A stretch of 40,114 nt of DNA, taken from an uncultured Prevotella sp. (GTDB taxonomy: Bacteria; Bacteroidota; Bacteroidia; Bacteroidales; Bacteroidaceae). The notes beneath the pieces were generated by a model. That model was not told the DNA's origin, ran no database searches, and worked only from the letters and a program-made list of their open reading frames with translations. This document shows positions 8,609 to 16,410 of the stretch, piece by piece. Within the stretch, counting starts at the first letter, position 1; the number at the start of each line of letters is the position of its first letter. A program made the translations under genes and the position numbers. The stretch covers positions 1-40,114 of the forward strand of contig CAJODF010000010.1 in assembly GCA_905233555.1 (NCBI GenBank), read 5' to 3'.

Positions 8609-9381
8609 TGAAAGAAAAACTGACCATAGTAAAAGTTGGAGGGGCCGTCGTCGAAGACGAGGCCCAACTCTCACAACTCCTCAAGGACTTCTCTGCCATT
8701 GAAGGCAGGAAGGTATTAGTACATGGAGGAGGTCGTAAGGCAACAAAGGTGGCTGAGTCACTTGGCATCGAATCAAAAATGGTCAATGGCCGACGCATTA
8801 CCGATGCAGAAATGCTCAGCGTGGTGACGATGGTCTATGGCGGTCTGGTGAACAAGAACCTTGTAGCCCGTCTTCAGGCCAATGGTATCAATGCCCTCGG
8901 ACTTACAGGAGCCGACATCAACGTCATCCGCAGTCATAAGCGTCCCGTTAAGGACGGTGTTGACTTTGGCTTTGTGGGCGATGTGGATCAGGCCGATGGC
9001 AAGATGCTTAGCAAACTGATTGAAGAAGGCATTACCCCTGTGATGGCTCCGTTGACCCACGATGGCCAAGGCAATATCCTCAACACCAATGCCGATACCA
9101 TCGCCAGCGAAACCGCCAAGGCTCTGGCTCCCTATTACGATGTGACACTCATCTTCAGTTTTGAGAAGAAAGGTGTCTTGCGTCATCCTGATGATGACGA
9201 TTCCGTCATCCCCACCATTACGCACACAGACTTTATAAAGTATAAAGAAGACGGTACCATCAGCGGCGGTATGCTCCCTAAAATCGAGAATGCCCTTTCA
9301 GCCATCGACGCAGGTGTCAGCCGAGTCATCATCACCCTTGCCACTGCCATTGATGGACAACATGGTACCATTATTCAATAA
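8608..9381 (+). CDS. argB: Acetylglutamate kinase
   Basis: This 257-aa amino-acid kinase phosphorylates N-acetylglutamate (or N-acetylated or succinylated glutamate; Bacteroidota variants can use N-succinylglutamate) in arginine synthesis. Motifs include 'VKVGGAVVED' at the N-terminus, 'LVHGGGRKATKVAESLG', 'LTGADINVI', and the late 'ISGGMLPKIENALSAIDAGV' with the catalytic lysine. The Bacteroidota succinyl-specific forms have a proline in the acyl-binding pocket; that cannot be judged here without an alignment. Its ATG overlaps the speA stop, and its TAA is inside the ascending arm of a strong terminator, so it is the last gene of the operon. Confidence 0.94.
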   Translation: MKEKLTIVKVGGAVVEDEAQLSQLLKDFSAIEGRKVLVHGGGRKATKVAESLGIESKMVNGRRITDAEMLSVVTMVYGGLVNKNLVARLQANGINALGLTGADINVIRSHKRPVKDGVDFGFVGDVDQADGKMLSKLIEEGITPVMAPLTHDGQGNILNTNADTIASETAKALAPYYDVTLIFSFEKKGVLRHPDDDDSVIPTITHTDFIKYKEDGTISGGMLPKIENALSAIDAGVSRVIITLATAIDGQHGTIIQ

Positions 9382-9406
9382 AAGGCGAGTTTTTTCGCCT
9401 TTTATT
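9377..9406 (+). terminator. Intrinsic terminator after argB
   Basis: A perfect 12-bp stem (9377-9388 with 9395-9406), arms AATAAAAGGCGA and TCGCCTTTTATT, has a six-base T-rich loop. The argB stop codon is inside the first arm. The symmetric A/T flanks would allow termination in both directions. Confidence 0.9.
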
Positions 9407-9447
9407 GTAACTTTTCCCCATCTTAATCGTCATTAATAATAGAGAGG

Positions 9448-9963
9448 ATGAAAAAGATCAGTTTCTGGAACGATGTCCTGCCACTGAAGAATGAACTCTT
9501 CCGGCTTGCCCTCCGCATCACTCTCAACCGTGTGGAGGCAGAAGATGTTGTACAGGAAACGATGATCAAAGTCTGGAACAGGCGAGACCGCTGGGACGAA
9601 CTCGAATCCATCGAAGCCTTCTGCCTCACCATTTGCCGGAACATCGCCATCGATAAGATGCGAAAGATGGAGAACCTGAACCAGAGTCTGGCTGATGAGC
9701 ACGATGCTCCTGACCAGAGTTACTCATCCAATCCCGAGGAGCAGGCCATGCAGCAGGACAGAATCCAACTGGTACGCCGACTCATCGACAACCTGCCGGA
9801 GAAGCAACGGAGCGTCATGCAACTGCGAGACATCGAAGGCAAAAGTTACAAAGAGATTGCCCAGATACTGGACATCAGCGAGGAACAGGTGAAAATCAAC
9901 ATCTTCCGAGCCCGCCAGACTATCAGGCAGAAATTTATAGAAACAGAGAAATATGGACTATAA
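9448..9963 (+). CDS. ECF-family RNA polymerase sigma factor
   Basis: This 171-aa protein has a sigma region 2 (about residues 10-80; 'AEDVVQETMIKVWNRRDRW', 'FCLTICRNIAIDKMRK') and a region 4 helix-turn-helix (about 110-160; 'LPEKQRSVMQLRDIEGKSYK', 'IAQILDISEEQVKINIFRAR'), with no sigma 3, so it is an extracytoplasmic-function sigma factor. The start follows a GAGAGG sequence that resembles a ribosome-binding site. It overlaps the next gene by 11 nt, the usual arrangement of a sigma factor with its membrane anti-sigma. No SusCD receptor follows, so it is not a typical glycan-sensing ECF/FecR unit. Its regulon is unknown. Confidence 0.93.
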   Translation: MKKISFWNDVLPLKNELFRLALRITLNRVEAEDVVQETMIKVWNRRDRWDELESIEAFCLTICRNIAIDKMRKMENLNQSLADEHDAPDQSYSSNPEEQAMQQDRIQLVRRLIDNLPEKQRSVMQLRDIEGKSYKEIAQILDISEEQVKINIFRARQTIRQKFIETEKYGL

Positions 9964-10426
9964 GTATATCGAACAACTCTTGGAGCGCTATTGGCAGGGA
10001 GAAACAACCCTGCAAGAGGAAGCCATTTTGCGTGCTTTCTTCTGTCAGCCGGATATCCCGGATCATCTCCGGAGATACCAGCCTCTCTTCGTTCTCGAAA
10101 AAGAGGAACCGCTGGGCGATGACTTTGATGCCCGTATTCTCGGGATAATTGAAGAAGAAGATGAACCAAAGGCAAAGGTTGTCACACTGACCAGCCGACT
10201 GATGCCGCTCTTCAAGGCCGCTGCCATTGTGGCCATCATTCTTACACTGGGCAATGCCGCACAGGCTCCCTGGAACTATGGGTGGGATAACCCGAAGGAC
10301 GAATATGCCAAGTTCCACCAGCAGCAGAATGCTGACTCTGTCAATCTGCTGAGTCCTATGCAGGCAGAGAATGTTAATGACAGCGCTCTGGCTCCTAAGC
10401 CAGAAGCCGCCCAGTATATTGAGTAG
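9953..10426 (+). CDS. Single-pass membrane protein, probable anti-sigma factor
   Basis: The 157-aa product begins MDYKYIEQLLERYWQGETTL, an N-terminal helical region like the cytoplasmic domain of Bacteroidota anti-sigma-type proteins. A single hydrophobic helix (about residues 82-100, 'LFKAAAIVAIILTLGNAA') is followed by about 55 mostly polar residues rich in Asn, Gln and Ala. No zinc-binding HxxxCxxC motif of ZAS anti-sigmas is present. The function is inferred from the 11-nt overlap with the ECF sigma gene and the topology, not from a recognised domain. A terminator hairpin follows at 10530. Confidence 0.65.
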   Translation: MDYKYIEQLLERYWQGETTLQEEAILRAFFCQPDIPDHLRRYQPLFVLEKEEPLGDDFDARILGIIEEEDEPKAKVVTLTSRLMPLFKAAAIVAIILTLGNAAQAPWNYGWDNPKDEYAKFHQQQNADSVNLLSPMQAENVNDSALAPKPEAAQYIE

Positions 10427-10529
10427 ATAATTTTTCTATGCTTTTCTATACCATCATTAATTAACACAAAAAAAGAAACTGTGAAGTTTCAATTCTCTCA
10501 AATTTTTCATAACATGCTAAAAAGAAGAA

Positions 10530-10558
10530 TGGGCTGCACCGAGATTTCGGGCAGCCCA
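10530..10558. terminator. Bidirectional intrinsic terminator between convergent units
   Basis: TGGGCTGC (10530-10537), a bulged A, and CCGA pair across a GATT loop with TCGGGCAGCCCA (10547-10558): 12 bp in all. On the plus strand it is followed by a T-rich run, and on the minus strand by ATTCTTCTTTTTAG, so it can serve both the sigma operon and the CPBP gene. Confidence 0.85.
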
Positions 10559-10560
10559 CT

Positions 10561-10592
10561 TCATTTTTCACTTTTCACTGTTCACTTTTCAC
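10561..10592 (-). repeat. GTGAAAA stop tract, copy 3
   Basis: Reading the minus strand, the tract begins at the CPBP stop: GTGAAAAGTGAACAG, then GTGAAAAGTGAAAAATGA. TGA recurs every 7 nt and therefore in all three frames. The first TGA (10591-10589) is the gene's stop codon. Confidence 0.8.
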
Positions 10593-11347
10593 TTCTTCAT
10601 TCTCAGATTCAACTGATAGATGGACGGTATCAAGATACACAATGAGAACGCCACAGCCATCAGCACAGTCTGCTGGTTTCCAAAGAAATCTGTCGTTTTC
10701 AAGTCGGGATCCGGATAGAAGGCCATCAGCACGTATGCGATGGTGTTGTTCACCCAGTGATAAACTACACCCGGCACAATACTGTCCGTGCGATAGTACA
10801 TCCAGCCCAGCAGAATGCCAATCAGGAAAGCATGCGGCATCTGGGCCGGATTCATGTGGATAACCGAGAACATCACGGCAGAGATGATAATACCAATCCA
10901 CGGATTGCTTTTCCACCGTAATAACGCCCGGAGGATGGCCCCACGAAACACCAACTCCTCCACCAACGGTGCCATCAACCCAATGACGAAATAGCCAAAG
11001 CGGTTGTTCATGATCAGTTCAAACTCTTTTTCAGCATAATTGGGCAGTTCCGGCATCAGTTCCTGTATATAGGTGGAGGGAATGATGGCTCCAAAGGCAG
11101 CCAGAACACACCAGAACAGTACGGTCCAAGGGCGCGTCCGCACCCAATGTCTCGACACCTCGGCCCATTTCAAAATCAGGAACAACACCAAAGTAGTCAC
11201 ATCTGCCAATGCCGTTGTGATAATCAGTCCTGTGGCATCCACTTCCGTTCCTTGTCCCTTCATCAGGATATAGGCAGCCATCACAATGCCGCCAGCCACA
11301 AACTGGATGCCTGCAAACACCATCAGATAAATCAATGCCCTCTTCAT
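10589..11347 (-). CDS. CPBP family intramembrane metalloprotease
   Basis: This 252-aa integral membrane protein has several hydrophobic helices (first MKRALIYLMVFAGIQFVAGG). The three CPBP/Abi motifs are present: EELVFRG (EExxxR) in 'PLVEELVFRGAILRALLRW', the His of 'FSVIHMNPAQMPHAFLIG', and HWVNN in 'VPGVVYHWVNNTIAY'. Relatives include CAAX-prenyl protease-like and bacteriocin-immunity proteins; the substrate here is unknown. The start is 23 nt after the ribF stop, with a GTGAAAA tract between them, so the two genes are probably cotranscribed from upstream of ribF. The shared terminator at 10530 lies downstream. Confidence 0.9.
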   Translation of the reverse strand: MKRALIYLMVFAGIQFVAGGIVMAAYILMKGQGTEVDATGLIITTALADVTTLVLFLILKWAEVSRHWVRTRPWTVLFWCVLAAFGAIIPSTYIQELMPELPNYAEKEFELIMNNRFGYFVIGLMAPLVEELVFRGAILRALLRWKSNPWIGIIISAVMFSVIHMNPAQMPHAFLIGILLGWMYYRTDSIVPGVVYHWVNNTIAYVLMAFYPDPDLKTTDFFGNQQTVLMAVAFSLCILIPSIYQLNLRMKK

Positions 11348-11353
11348 CTTAAC

Positions 11354-11388
11354 TATTCACTTTTCACTATTCACTTTTCACTTCTCAC
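11354..11388 (-). repeat. GTGAAAA stop tract, copy 4, overlapping the end of ribF
   Basis: On the minus strand: GTGAGAAGTGAAAAG, then TGAATAGTGAAAAGTGAATA. The unit is 7 nt, so TGA appears in all frames. The tract encodes the last residues of RibF (VRSEK) and its stop codon (11373-11371), and ends just before the CPBP start codon. Confidence 0.8.
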
Positions 11389-12312
11389 TAACTTTTCCAT
11401 CGCCTCAGCCCTGTCAGCTTTGAGTTGTTCCACCAGTGCCTCACGGCTGTCAAACCGTCGTTCTGAACGTAACCTGGACACGAACTCCACAGTGAGATCC
11501 TGCCCATACACATCACCCACCCTATCCAATATATGTACCTCGAGTGTCTGTGTCGTACCGTCAAAAGTCGGACGTGTACCGATATTCATCATCGCCGGCA
11601 TCCGTTCTGTGCCGAGTATTGCCCAAACGGCATAAACCCCTGAAGCAGGAATCACCTTATTGGGATTCTCTACTGCCAAGTTGGCTGTCGGGAAACCAAT
11701 CTCATGACCGATATGCTCTCCAGCCACCACCTTACCTGTCAATATGTAGGGTCTAGTCAGACCTTCCTGCATCCGTTCCACCTTTCCCTCTAATAACAAC
11801 TGACGGATGGCCGACGAACTGACAGCCTCATCTGTTCCAGGAAAAGTGGCCTCATCACCTCGCAGCACCTCCATGCCTAATGCCTTCCCGTAGCGTACAT
11901 AATCGTCGAAACCCTCTGCCCGGTTCCGTCCGAAACGGTTGTCATAGCCCGTCACCAGCACTTCTACCCCCAGTTGCTCTTGGAGCACATGCTGCATAAA
12001 GGCCTGAGCCGTGAGGTTGGCCAGTTCTCTTGTAAACGGGAGTATCACCAGATGATTCACTCCCAACGCCGCTATCAATCGCACCTTCTCCTCAGGTGTG
12101 GAGAGCAATTGGGGACGATATTCCGAATCGAACAACTCACGTGGCTGGCGGTCGAAAGTCACCACCACCGAAGGCAGTCCCTTCTCCTTGGCTTTGCGTA
12201 GCACCGTGCTGATGAGCAACTGATGCCCCCGATGCACGCCGTCGAAGCAACCGAGGGTTGCCACACAGCATCCTTCGAGCCTCATACCCTCCCGCAAGTT
12301 GGTCGTTTTCAT
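11371..12312 (-). CDS. ribF: Bifunctional riboflavin kinase / FAD synthetase
   Basis: The 313-aa enzyme makes FMN from riboflavin and ATP, then FAD from FMN. The N-terminal adenylyltransferase domain has 'VATLGCFDGVHRGHQ' and 'VTFDRQPRE', with 'SSSAIRQLLLEG' near its end. The C-terminal riboflavin-kinase domain has 'GHEIGFPTANL', 'GVYAVWA' and 'NIGTRPTFDG'. The ATG at 12312 (MKTTNLREGM) is chosen. The open frame continues upstream to 12390 but crosses the divergent tRNA promoter and has no family similarity there. The last five residues, VRSEK, come from the GTGAAAA tract and look like a recent extension. No FMN riboswitch was recognised in the short upstream region. Confidence 0.95.
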   Translation of the reverse strand: MKTTNLREGMRLEGCCVATLGCFDGVHRGHQLLISTVLRKAKEKGLPSVVVTFDRQPRELFDSEYRPQLLSTPEEKVRLIAALGVNHLVILPFTRELANLTAQAFMQHVLQEQLGVEVLVTGYDNRFGRNRAEGFDDYVRYGKALGMEVLRGDEATFPGTDEAVSSSAIRQLLLEGKVERMQEGLTRPYILTGKVVAGEHIGHEIGFPTANLAVENPNKVIPASGVYAVWAILGTERMPAMMNIGTRPTFDGTTQTLEVHILDRVGDVYGQDLTVEFVSRLRSERRFDSREALVEQLKADRAEAMEKLVRSEK

Positions 12313-12340
12313 CAAAATAATAACAATTTTACAAAAAACA

Positions 12341-12372
12341 TTTGGCGTTTCCCCAAAAATGATGTACCTTTG
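12341..12372 (+). promoter_or_regulatory. tRNA promoter (-33 TTTG, -7 TACCTTTG)
   Basis: TTTG at 12341-12344 and TACCTTTG at 12365-12372 are separated by exactly 20 bp, an ideal Bacteroidota promoter. Transcription should start near 12379, about 27 nt before the tRNA 5' end. The rest of 12313-12405 is the spacer divergent from ribF; no clear minus-strand box was found there. Confidence 0.85.
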
Positions 12373-12405
12373 CACCCGAATTCCGCACAAAGGCGCAAAT
12401 TCACC

Positions 12406-12479
12406 GGACTTGTAGCTCAGTTGGTTAGAGCAACAGACTCATAATCTGGAGGTCCCAGGTTCAAGCCCTGGCTGGTCCA
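12406..12479 (+). tRNA. tRNA with CAT anticodon (Met elongator or Ile2)
   Basis: The 74-nt cloverleaf starts GGACTTG, has a D-arm with GCTCAGTTGGTTAGAGC, anticodon loop CTCATAA (CAT at 12440-12442), and a T-arm CCAGG-TTCAAGC-CCTGG. It ends with CTGGTCC plus discriminator A; CCA is not encoded. The acceptor stem has a T-T mismatch at the sixth pair, and the first anticodon-stem pair is A-G. It is probably elongator tRNA-Met or the lysidine-modified tRNA-Ile; this cannot be decided by eye. It is convergent with the LruC gene whose stop is only 9 nt away. Confidence 0.93.
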
Positions 12480-12488
12480 CTTCCCCTT

Positions 12489-13799
12489 TTACCATACTTG
12501 GTTTGCTGTCGGGTACTGATACCAGTCTTGACAGTCTTTTTGATTCTCCACCCATTCGCCAAACGAATGGCCAAGAGTCATATAGGCTCCAAACATAGCC
12601 GGCGTGCCATCCTCCGTACGCTTTCTGAAACCAATCTGACAGCCTTCCAACGGATATTGGAAGTAACGTGTCGGAATCTTCAGCGCCCAAGGGATATCCT
12701 TATACTCGATGGCATCGTAATTATAAAATGTCTGGGCATCCCTGAACTCATCCAAGTGTACCTCAATCCTATTAGCCATATAGTAGGTCATGATAAAGGG
12801 GTCTATCATTTCGTGAGTGAGATTGTTCAGACCACCCTCATTTTTAAAATAAATGGTGAAATCGGCACTCTTGGCGTAGGTCTGGTCATAAGGATCTTCA
12901 AATGACCTCATCACATTGTATTTTTTACGTTCAAATTCATCATTGATGGTCAGAATGTCATCACCTATAGCCCAGTGGGCATCCACAAACAGGTTGATGA
13001 CGGCCTCACCAGTTCCCTTTTTCCCAGTACCATTCTTACCTTCCTGAAGAATCTTATCATTAGGAAGCAAGCCGTACGACAGTTTCGGCACGTTGACGTT
13101 CAGCGTCTTACCGCCTTTCGCCACCACACTGTCAATATCCTGATAGCGATAGCCCACCAGACGGATGGCACCTGCAATCTGTCTCTGGGAGCCTACTGCA
13201 GACAGTGTCAGATGCACGTCTATCTGCTTCTGCCCAGTACGCTCCAAGCCGATGCGCATCACCAGATCGTTGAAATCATAGTCGCCTGCCTCTGGGAAAC
13301 TCTCCTCATAGCAATAAGTATAAGCCATGATATTGGGCGATGCTAAACGAGGTTTCTGTTTCGTGGCTATCGGATCCGTAAAATCTACATAGTGCTCCAT
13401 CGAGCCGAAACTGGTTACAGTATAAGTGCCGTCCTTATCAACTAAGGCCGCATAAAGCGTGGTCAGCAAATTGGGCACAGAGACAGACAACGTCAGTTGC
13501 TCTCCATCTTTCACATACGCCCGTCCCATCAACTCCGCCTCTGTCGAGGTAATAGGATTGTCACTATAGATTTCCAACCGCTGAGCCCCCACGTTCGCAT
13601 TCACCGTAAACTGGTAAGTGCGGCTTACAGCCAACTGCCACGTATGGTTCCAATCCACACTATCTACTGGCGAAATATGCTTCCTGTATTTCTCAAACTT
13701 CTCTTTGTCGTAGTCAAGTTCCTTGCTGCATGAAATGGTACTTATCACCATGACAGCAGCAATAATGAGAATCGGTTGATTGAATTTTACTATCTTCAT
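12489..13799 (-). CDS. LruC-domain lipoprotein 1
   Basis: Starting at ATG 13799 (a TTG two codons upstream is less likely) the product is 436 aa. A lipoprotein signal ends VISTISC-SKELDYD, with Cys24 followed by Lys and acidic residues, which fits outer-surface export in Bacteroidota. After a beta-rich region ('TWQLAVSRTYQFTVNANVG', about 50-140) comes the LruC/DUF4842-type segment: 'ESFPEAGDYDFNDLVMRIG' with the DFND motif at residues 175-178, followed by 'LVDAHWAIG'-like and 'GAYMTLGHSFGEWV' blocks. It is the most divergent of the four LruC proteins here and the only one on the minus strand, reading away from the rest. LruC proteins are surface lipoproteins of unknown role; the acidic DxDFND loop suggests calcium binding, as inference. 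Confidence 0.82.
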   Translation of the reverse strand: MKIVKFNQPILIIAAVMVISTISCSKELDYDKEKFEKYRKHISPVDSVDWNHTWQLAVSRTYQFTVNANVGAQRLEIYSDNPITSTEAELMGRAYVKDGEQLTLSVSVPNLLTTLYAALVDKDGTYTVTSFGSMEHYVDFTDPIATKQKPRLASPNIMAYTYCYEESFPEAGDYDFNDLVMRIGLERTGQKQIDVHLTLSAVGSQRQIAGAIRLVGYRYQDIDSVVAKGGKTLNVNVPKLSYGLLPNDKILQEGKNGTGKKGTGEAVINLFVDAHWAIGDDILTINDEFERKKYNVMRSFEDPYDQTYAKSADFTIYFKNEGGLNNLTHEMIDPFIMTYYMANRIEVHLDEFRDAQTFYNYDAIEYKDIPWALKIPTRYFQYPLEGCQIGFRKRTEDGTPAMFGAYMTLGHSFGEWVENQKDCQDWYQYPTANQVW

Positions 13800-13823
13800 A
13801 GACAAAAACGTTTATTTTGCTGA

Positions 13824-13831
13824 CAAAATTA
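13824..13831 (-). promoter_or_regulatory. Promoter box for LruC lipoprotein 1
   Basis: On the minus strand TAATTTTG (13831-13824) matches TAnnTTTG. A TTTG at 13858-13855 is 23 bp upstream, slightly longer than the usual spacing. The leader is about 20 nt. Confidence 0.6.
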
Positions 13832-13916
13832 CTAATTTTCTCGCTAAAGTAGTACAAAAATGACCCCATTTTACAGAATTTAACAATAAAAATGATATAA
13901 CTTGGGGAAAATGTAT

Positions 13917-13924
13917 TAATTTTG
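13917..13924 (+). promoter_or_regulatory. Promoter box for LruC lipoprotein 2
   Basis: TAATTTTG matches the -7 consensus. No TTTG is seen at the usual distance, only a TTG at 13902. The leader to the ATG at 13976 is about 45 nt. The two divergent LruC genes share the 176-bp region 13800-13975. Confidence 0.6.
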
Positions 13925-13975
13925 CGCCATCAATTGATATAAAGTTACGTAACACTCTATTAAAATCTTATTAAG

Positions 13976-16381
13976 ATGAAGAAGTATTTGATAACAGGAG
14001 CATTGGCTCTCGTCGCCTGCGCAACCCTCACTAGTTGCCACAGTGATGAAGAATTCTCCGGCTCCCTCATTGAACAGAAACTACAAACCTACGAAAAGGT
14101 TTTCAAAGAGGAGTTTGGAGAGGTCAACCCGAACCAAGACTGGGGCTTCGGTGTCGTTAACCAGATTTCTGCAAGGACACGTGCTGATGAGGTAATTGAC
14201 CCCACCACTCATGTAGGTGCCTATCCCGATGCCAATATGTGGACATCAAAAGGATATTTGGCTCCCCCACCTCTGACTACCTCGCAGAAACTGCGTGCGC
14301 AATACTATTTCCAGATGAACAAGATCGTGGTTCCAAACCGTCCGAACTACGGCACGAAAGATTTCTTCATACAGCAGGTATATGACGGCGGAGATGATCC
14401 TATGACAGGATATACAAGCAACAACAACCCTGAAACTGGGGAACCTTATTCTAAAGAAGTATATTTGGCTGCTAACAATGAGACATATATTCAGAGTGGT
14501 GAACACATGGATCATCTGACAGCCGGCCCTGGCCATCTGCATATATACAACTTTAACAATGGTAATTGCAGCACCAACGATAATGTGGCCAATAGAGACC
14601 AGACTGATGTGAACAACACTAAACAGCAACACTCTGACAAGATTCAGTTGATGCTGAAAACACCTACCAGTTGTTTCGGCTATGCCAACAGCGATGCCAG
14701 TTTCGTACGTGACGACCGCTGGACACTTGTCGGTGCTAAGACAATTGATGAGTTCTGCGACAGCGATGCTGGCTTCCAAGCCTGGCTTTCTAAAAGACTG
14801 CCTGCTGGCGAAGAGGACAAGAAATGCGACGATGAGTACCATCGTAGTTATATTGGCTTCGACTTCGACATGCTGCCCGATGAGCACATTATTTCGGGTA
14901 GTTACGAATGGGATACTTCCGTAACTCCTCATAAGTGCACGAAAGTTAATTACTATAATTATTTCTGCATTTATATTGGAAATGACACCAAGATCTGGAA
15001 TGGCAAAACTTTAGTTGACGTTACCTCTGTTGGTGAGGTTGGGTATAAGGATGGTAATAGAGTGCTATATCCCTATATGCCTAACACTACGGAAAAAGTC
15101 AAGATGGTGAACGCAAACACAAACGAGTACTGCGGCTCTTCTGAGACCTGGAATGATGATTATTGGAAATATACGGATAGTGACAATACTGTTTACAAGC
15201 GTATAGACTACATGAACACAGCGTTGAATGCAGGCAAGTTACCCACTACTTCTTCTGACAAGACCTGGGTAACAATTGGTAATTGCGCCGATGGTTACTA
15301 TAGCGACTGGATTGTCACCTTCATGCCTGCAACTTCAGGAATCACTCTCCCCATTGAGGATGGCGGACAATCGACAACCTTCATCAGGCGCACATACAGG
15401 CAACTGTGCTATAGAACCGACCGCGGTCCAACGGGTCGAATCATGTGCGAAGACCTTGGTACGTCAAGCATCAGCGATATCGACTTCAACGACATCGTAT
15501 TCGATGCCTGGATGTATAATATGGTGCCTCTGGTCAGGACAAAGATCGTAAAAGTTGTAAACAACGTTGAAACAGAAATAATAAAGGACTGGAGCGACGA
15601 TTGGGAAGAGGATCCTGCCTATGCCGATCGAGCCCACACCGTGACCGACGTCTATTTGCTCGCTGGCGGTGGAACCATTCCTGCTACTGTGAATGGCGTT
15701 GCCTTCAAGAGCGCTCTTGGAAGTGAAAACCCAATTCTCGTCAATACCGTTGACGATCGTGACAAGGATAACCCCAAGAAATATGGCAACCCATTCGATA
15801 ACAAAATAGGATGGCATCAGCCTGCTGAACTGAAAGATATAGAGAATCTTAATTCGTTTAATGATATCGATGTTGTTGTACTCTACCAGAACTCTCCTGT
15901 TAAACTGACATCTGAGCCTGGCGAGGTGCCTCACAAGATATGTGTTCCAATCGGCACCAAGTGGCCATACGAGCGTGTCGTGATAAACGAAGCATACGAT
16001 TTCAACGATTATGTCAAGAATGGCTCCACTGTTACGTGGAGCAGCGAAGAGAATGCAAAGCCCATATATAATGACAACGATAAGATTATCGGATACTACC
16101 TTGATGAGAGGGTGAGGGAAGACAATGTTTGGACAAAGGATGCAAATGATACAGAACCCAGAAACGAGACAGGAAGCCGTTATCATGGCGATATACCTGA
16201 GGAATCCGAAGAGTCAGACATTACAGGTATTCCGTACAAAAACAGTGCCCGTGAACTTGGAACTCTCACTACTCCTATAGACCTTGGCTATAATCCTGCT
16301 GAGGACGAAGAAGTAACGGAAAGTGGCACCAGCGGCGGCTATCAGCAAGGTGATCCCGTACTCATACGTGTAAGACATTAA
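13976..16381 (+). CDS. LruC-domain lipoprotein 2
   Basis: The 801-aa protein begins MKKYLITGALALVACATLTSC-HSDEEFS, a lipoprotein signal with acidic residues after Cys21. The mature N-terminus has the segment shared in this locus, 'YEKVFKEEFGEVNPNQDWGFG'. A long beta-rich region follows; 'FDFDMLPDEHIISGSYEWD' and 'YYSDWIVTFMPA' are the parts shared with paralogues. The LruC core reads 'MCEDLGTSSISDIDFNDIVF', with DFND from residue 503, then 'VYLLAGGGTIPATVNGV' and 'VPHKICVPIGTKWPYERVVI'. The C-terminal 90 residues are acidic and polar and have no counterpart in the others. It is probably anchored on the outer surface. The next gene starts 29 nt downstream, so the two likely share a transcript ending at 18804. 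Confidence 0.85.
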   Translation: MKKYLITGALALVACATLTSCHSDEEFSGSLIEQKLQTYEKVFKEEFGEVNPNQDWGFGVVNQISARTRADEVIDPTTHVGAYPDANMWTSKGYLAPPPLTTSQKLRAQYYFQMNKIVVPNRPNYGTKDFFIQQVYDGGDDPMTGYTSNNNPETGEPYSKEVYLAANNETYIQSGEHMDHLTAGPGHLHIYNFNNGNCSTNDNVANRDQTDVNNTKQQHSDKIQLMLKTPTSCFGYANSDASFVRDDRWTLVGAKTIDEFCDSDAGFQAWLSKRLPAGEEDKKCDDEYHRSYIGFDFDMLPDEHIISGSYEWDTSVTPHKCTKVNYYNYFCIYIGNDTKIWNGKTLVDVTSVGEVGYKDGNRVLYPYMPNTTEKVKMVNANTNEYCGSSETWNDDYWKYTDSDNTVYKRIDYMNTALNAGKLPTTSSDKTWVTIGNCADGYYSDWIVTFMPATSGITLPIEDGGQSTTFIRRTYRQLCYRTDRGPTGRIMCEDLGTSSISDIDFNDIVFDAWMYNMVPLVRTKIVKVVNNVETEIIKDWSDDWEEDPAYADRAHTVTDVYLLAGGGTIPATVNGVAFKSALGSENPILVNTVDDRDKDNPKKYGNPFDNKIGWHQPAELKDIENLNSFNDIDVVVLYQNSPVKLTSEPGEVPHKICVPIGTKWPYERVVINEAYDFNDYVKNGSTVTWSSEENAKPIYNDNDKIIGYYLDERVREDNVWTKDANDTEPRNETGSRYHGDIPEESEESDITGIPYKNSARELGTLTTPIDLGYNPAEDEEVTESGTSGGYQQGDPVLIRVRH

Positions 16382-16410
16382 TGTTTAACTCCTAAAATGA
16401 GAACAAAGTT

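Noticed and set aside
9448..10426. Glycan-responsive ECF/FecR-SusCD unit
   Set aside because: The partner protein lacks a FecR domain and no TonB receptor or SusD gene follows.
12313..12390. 26-residue N-terminal extension of RibF
   Set aside because: It crosses the divergent tRNA promoter, and the RibF family begins near MKTTNLREG.
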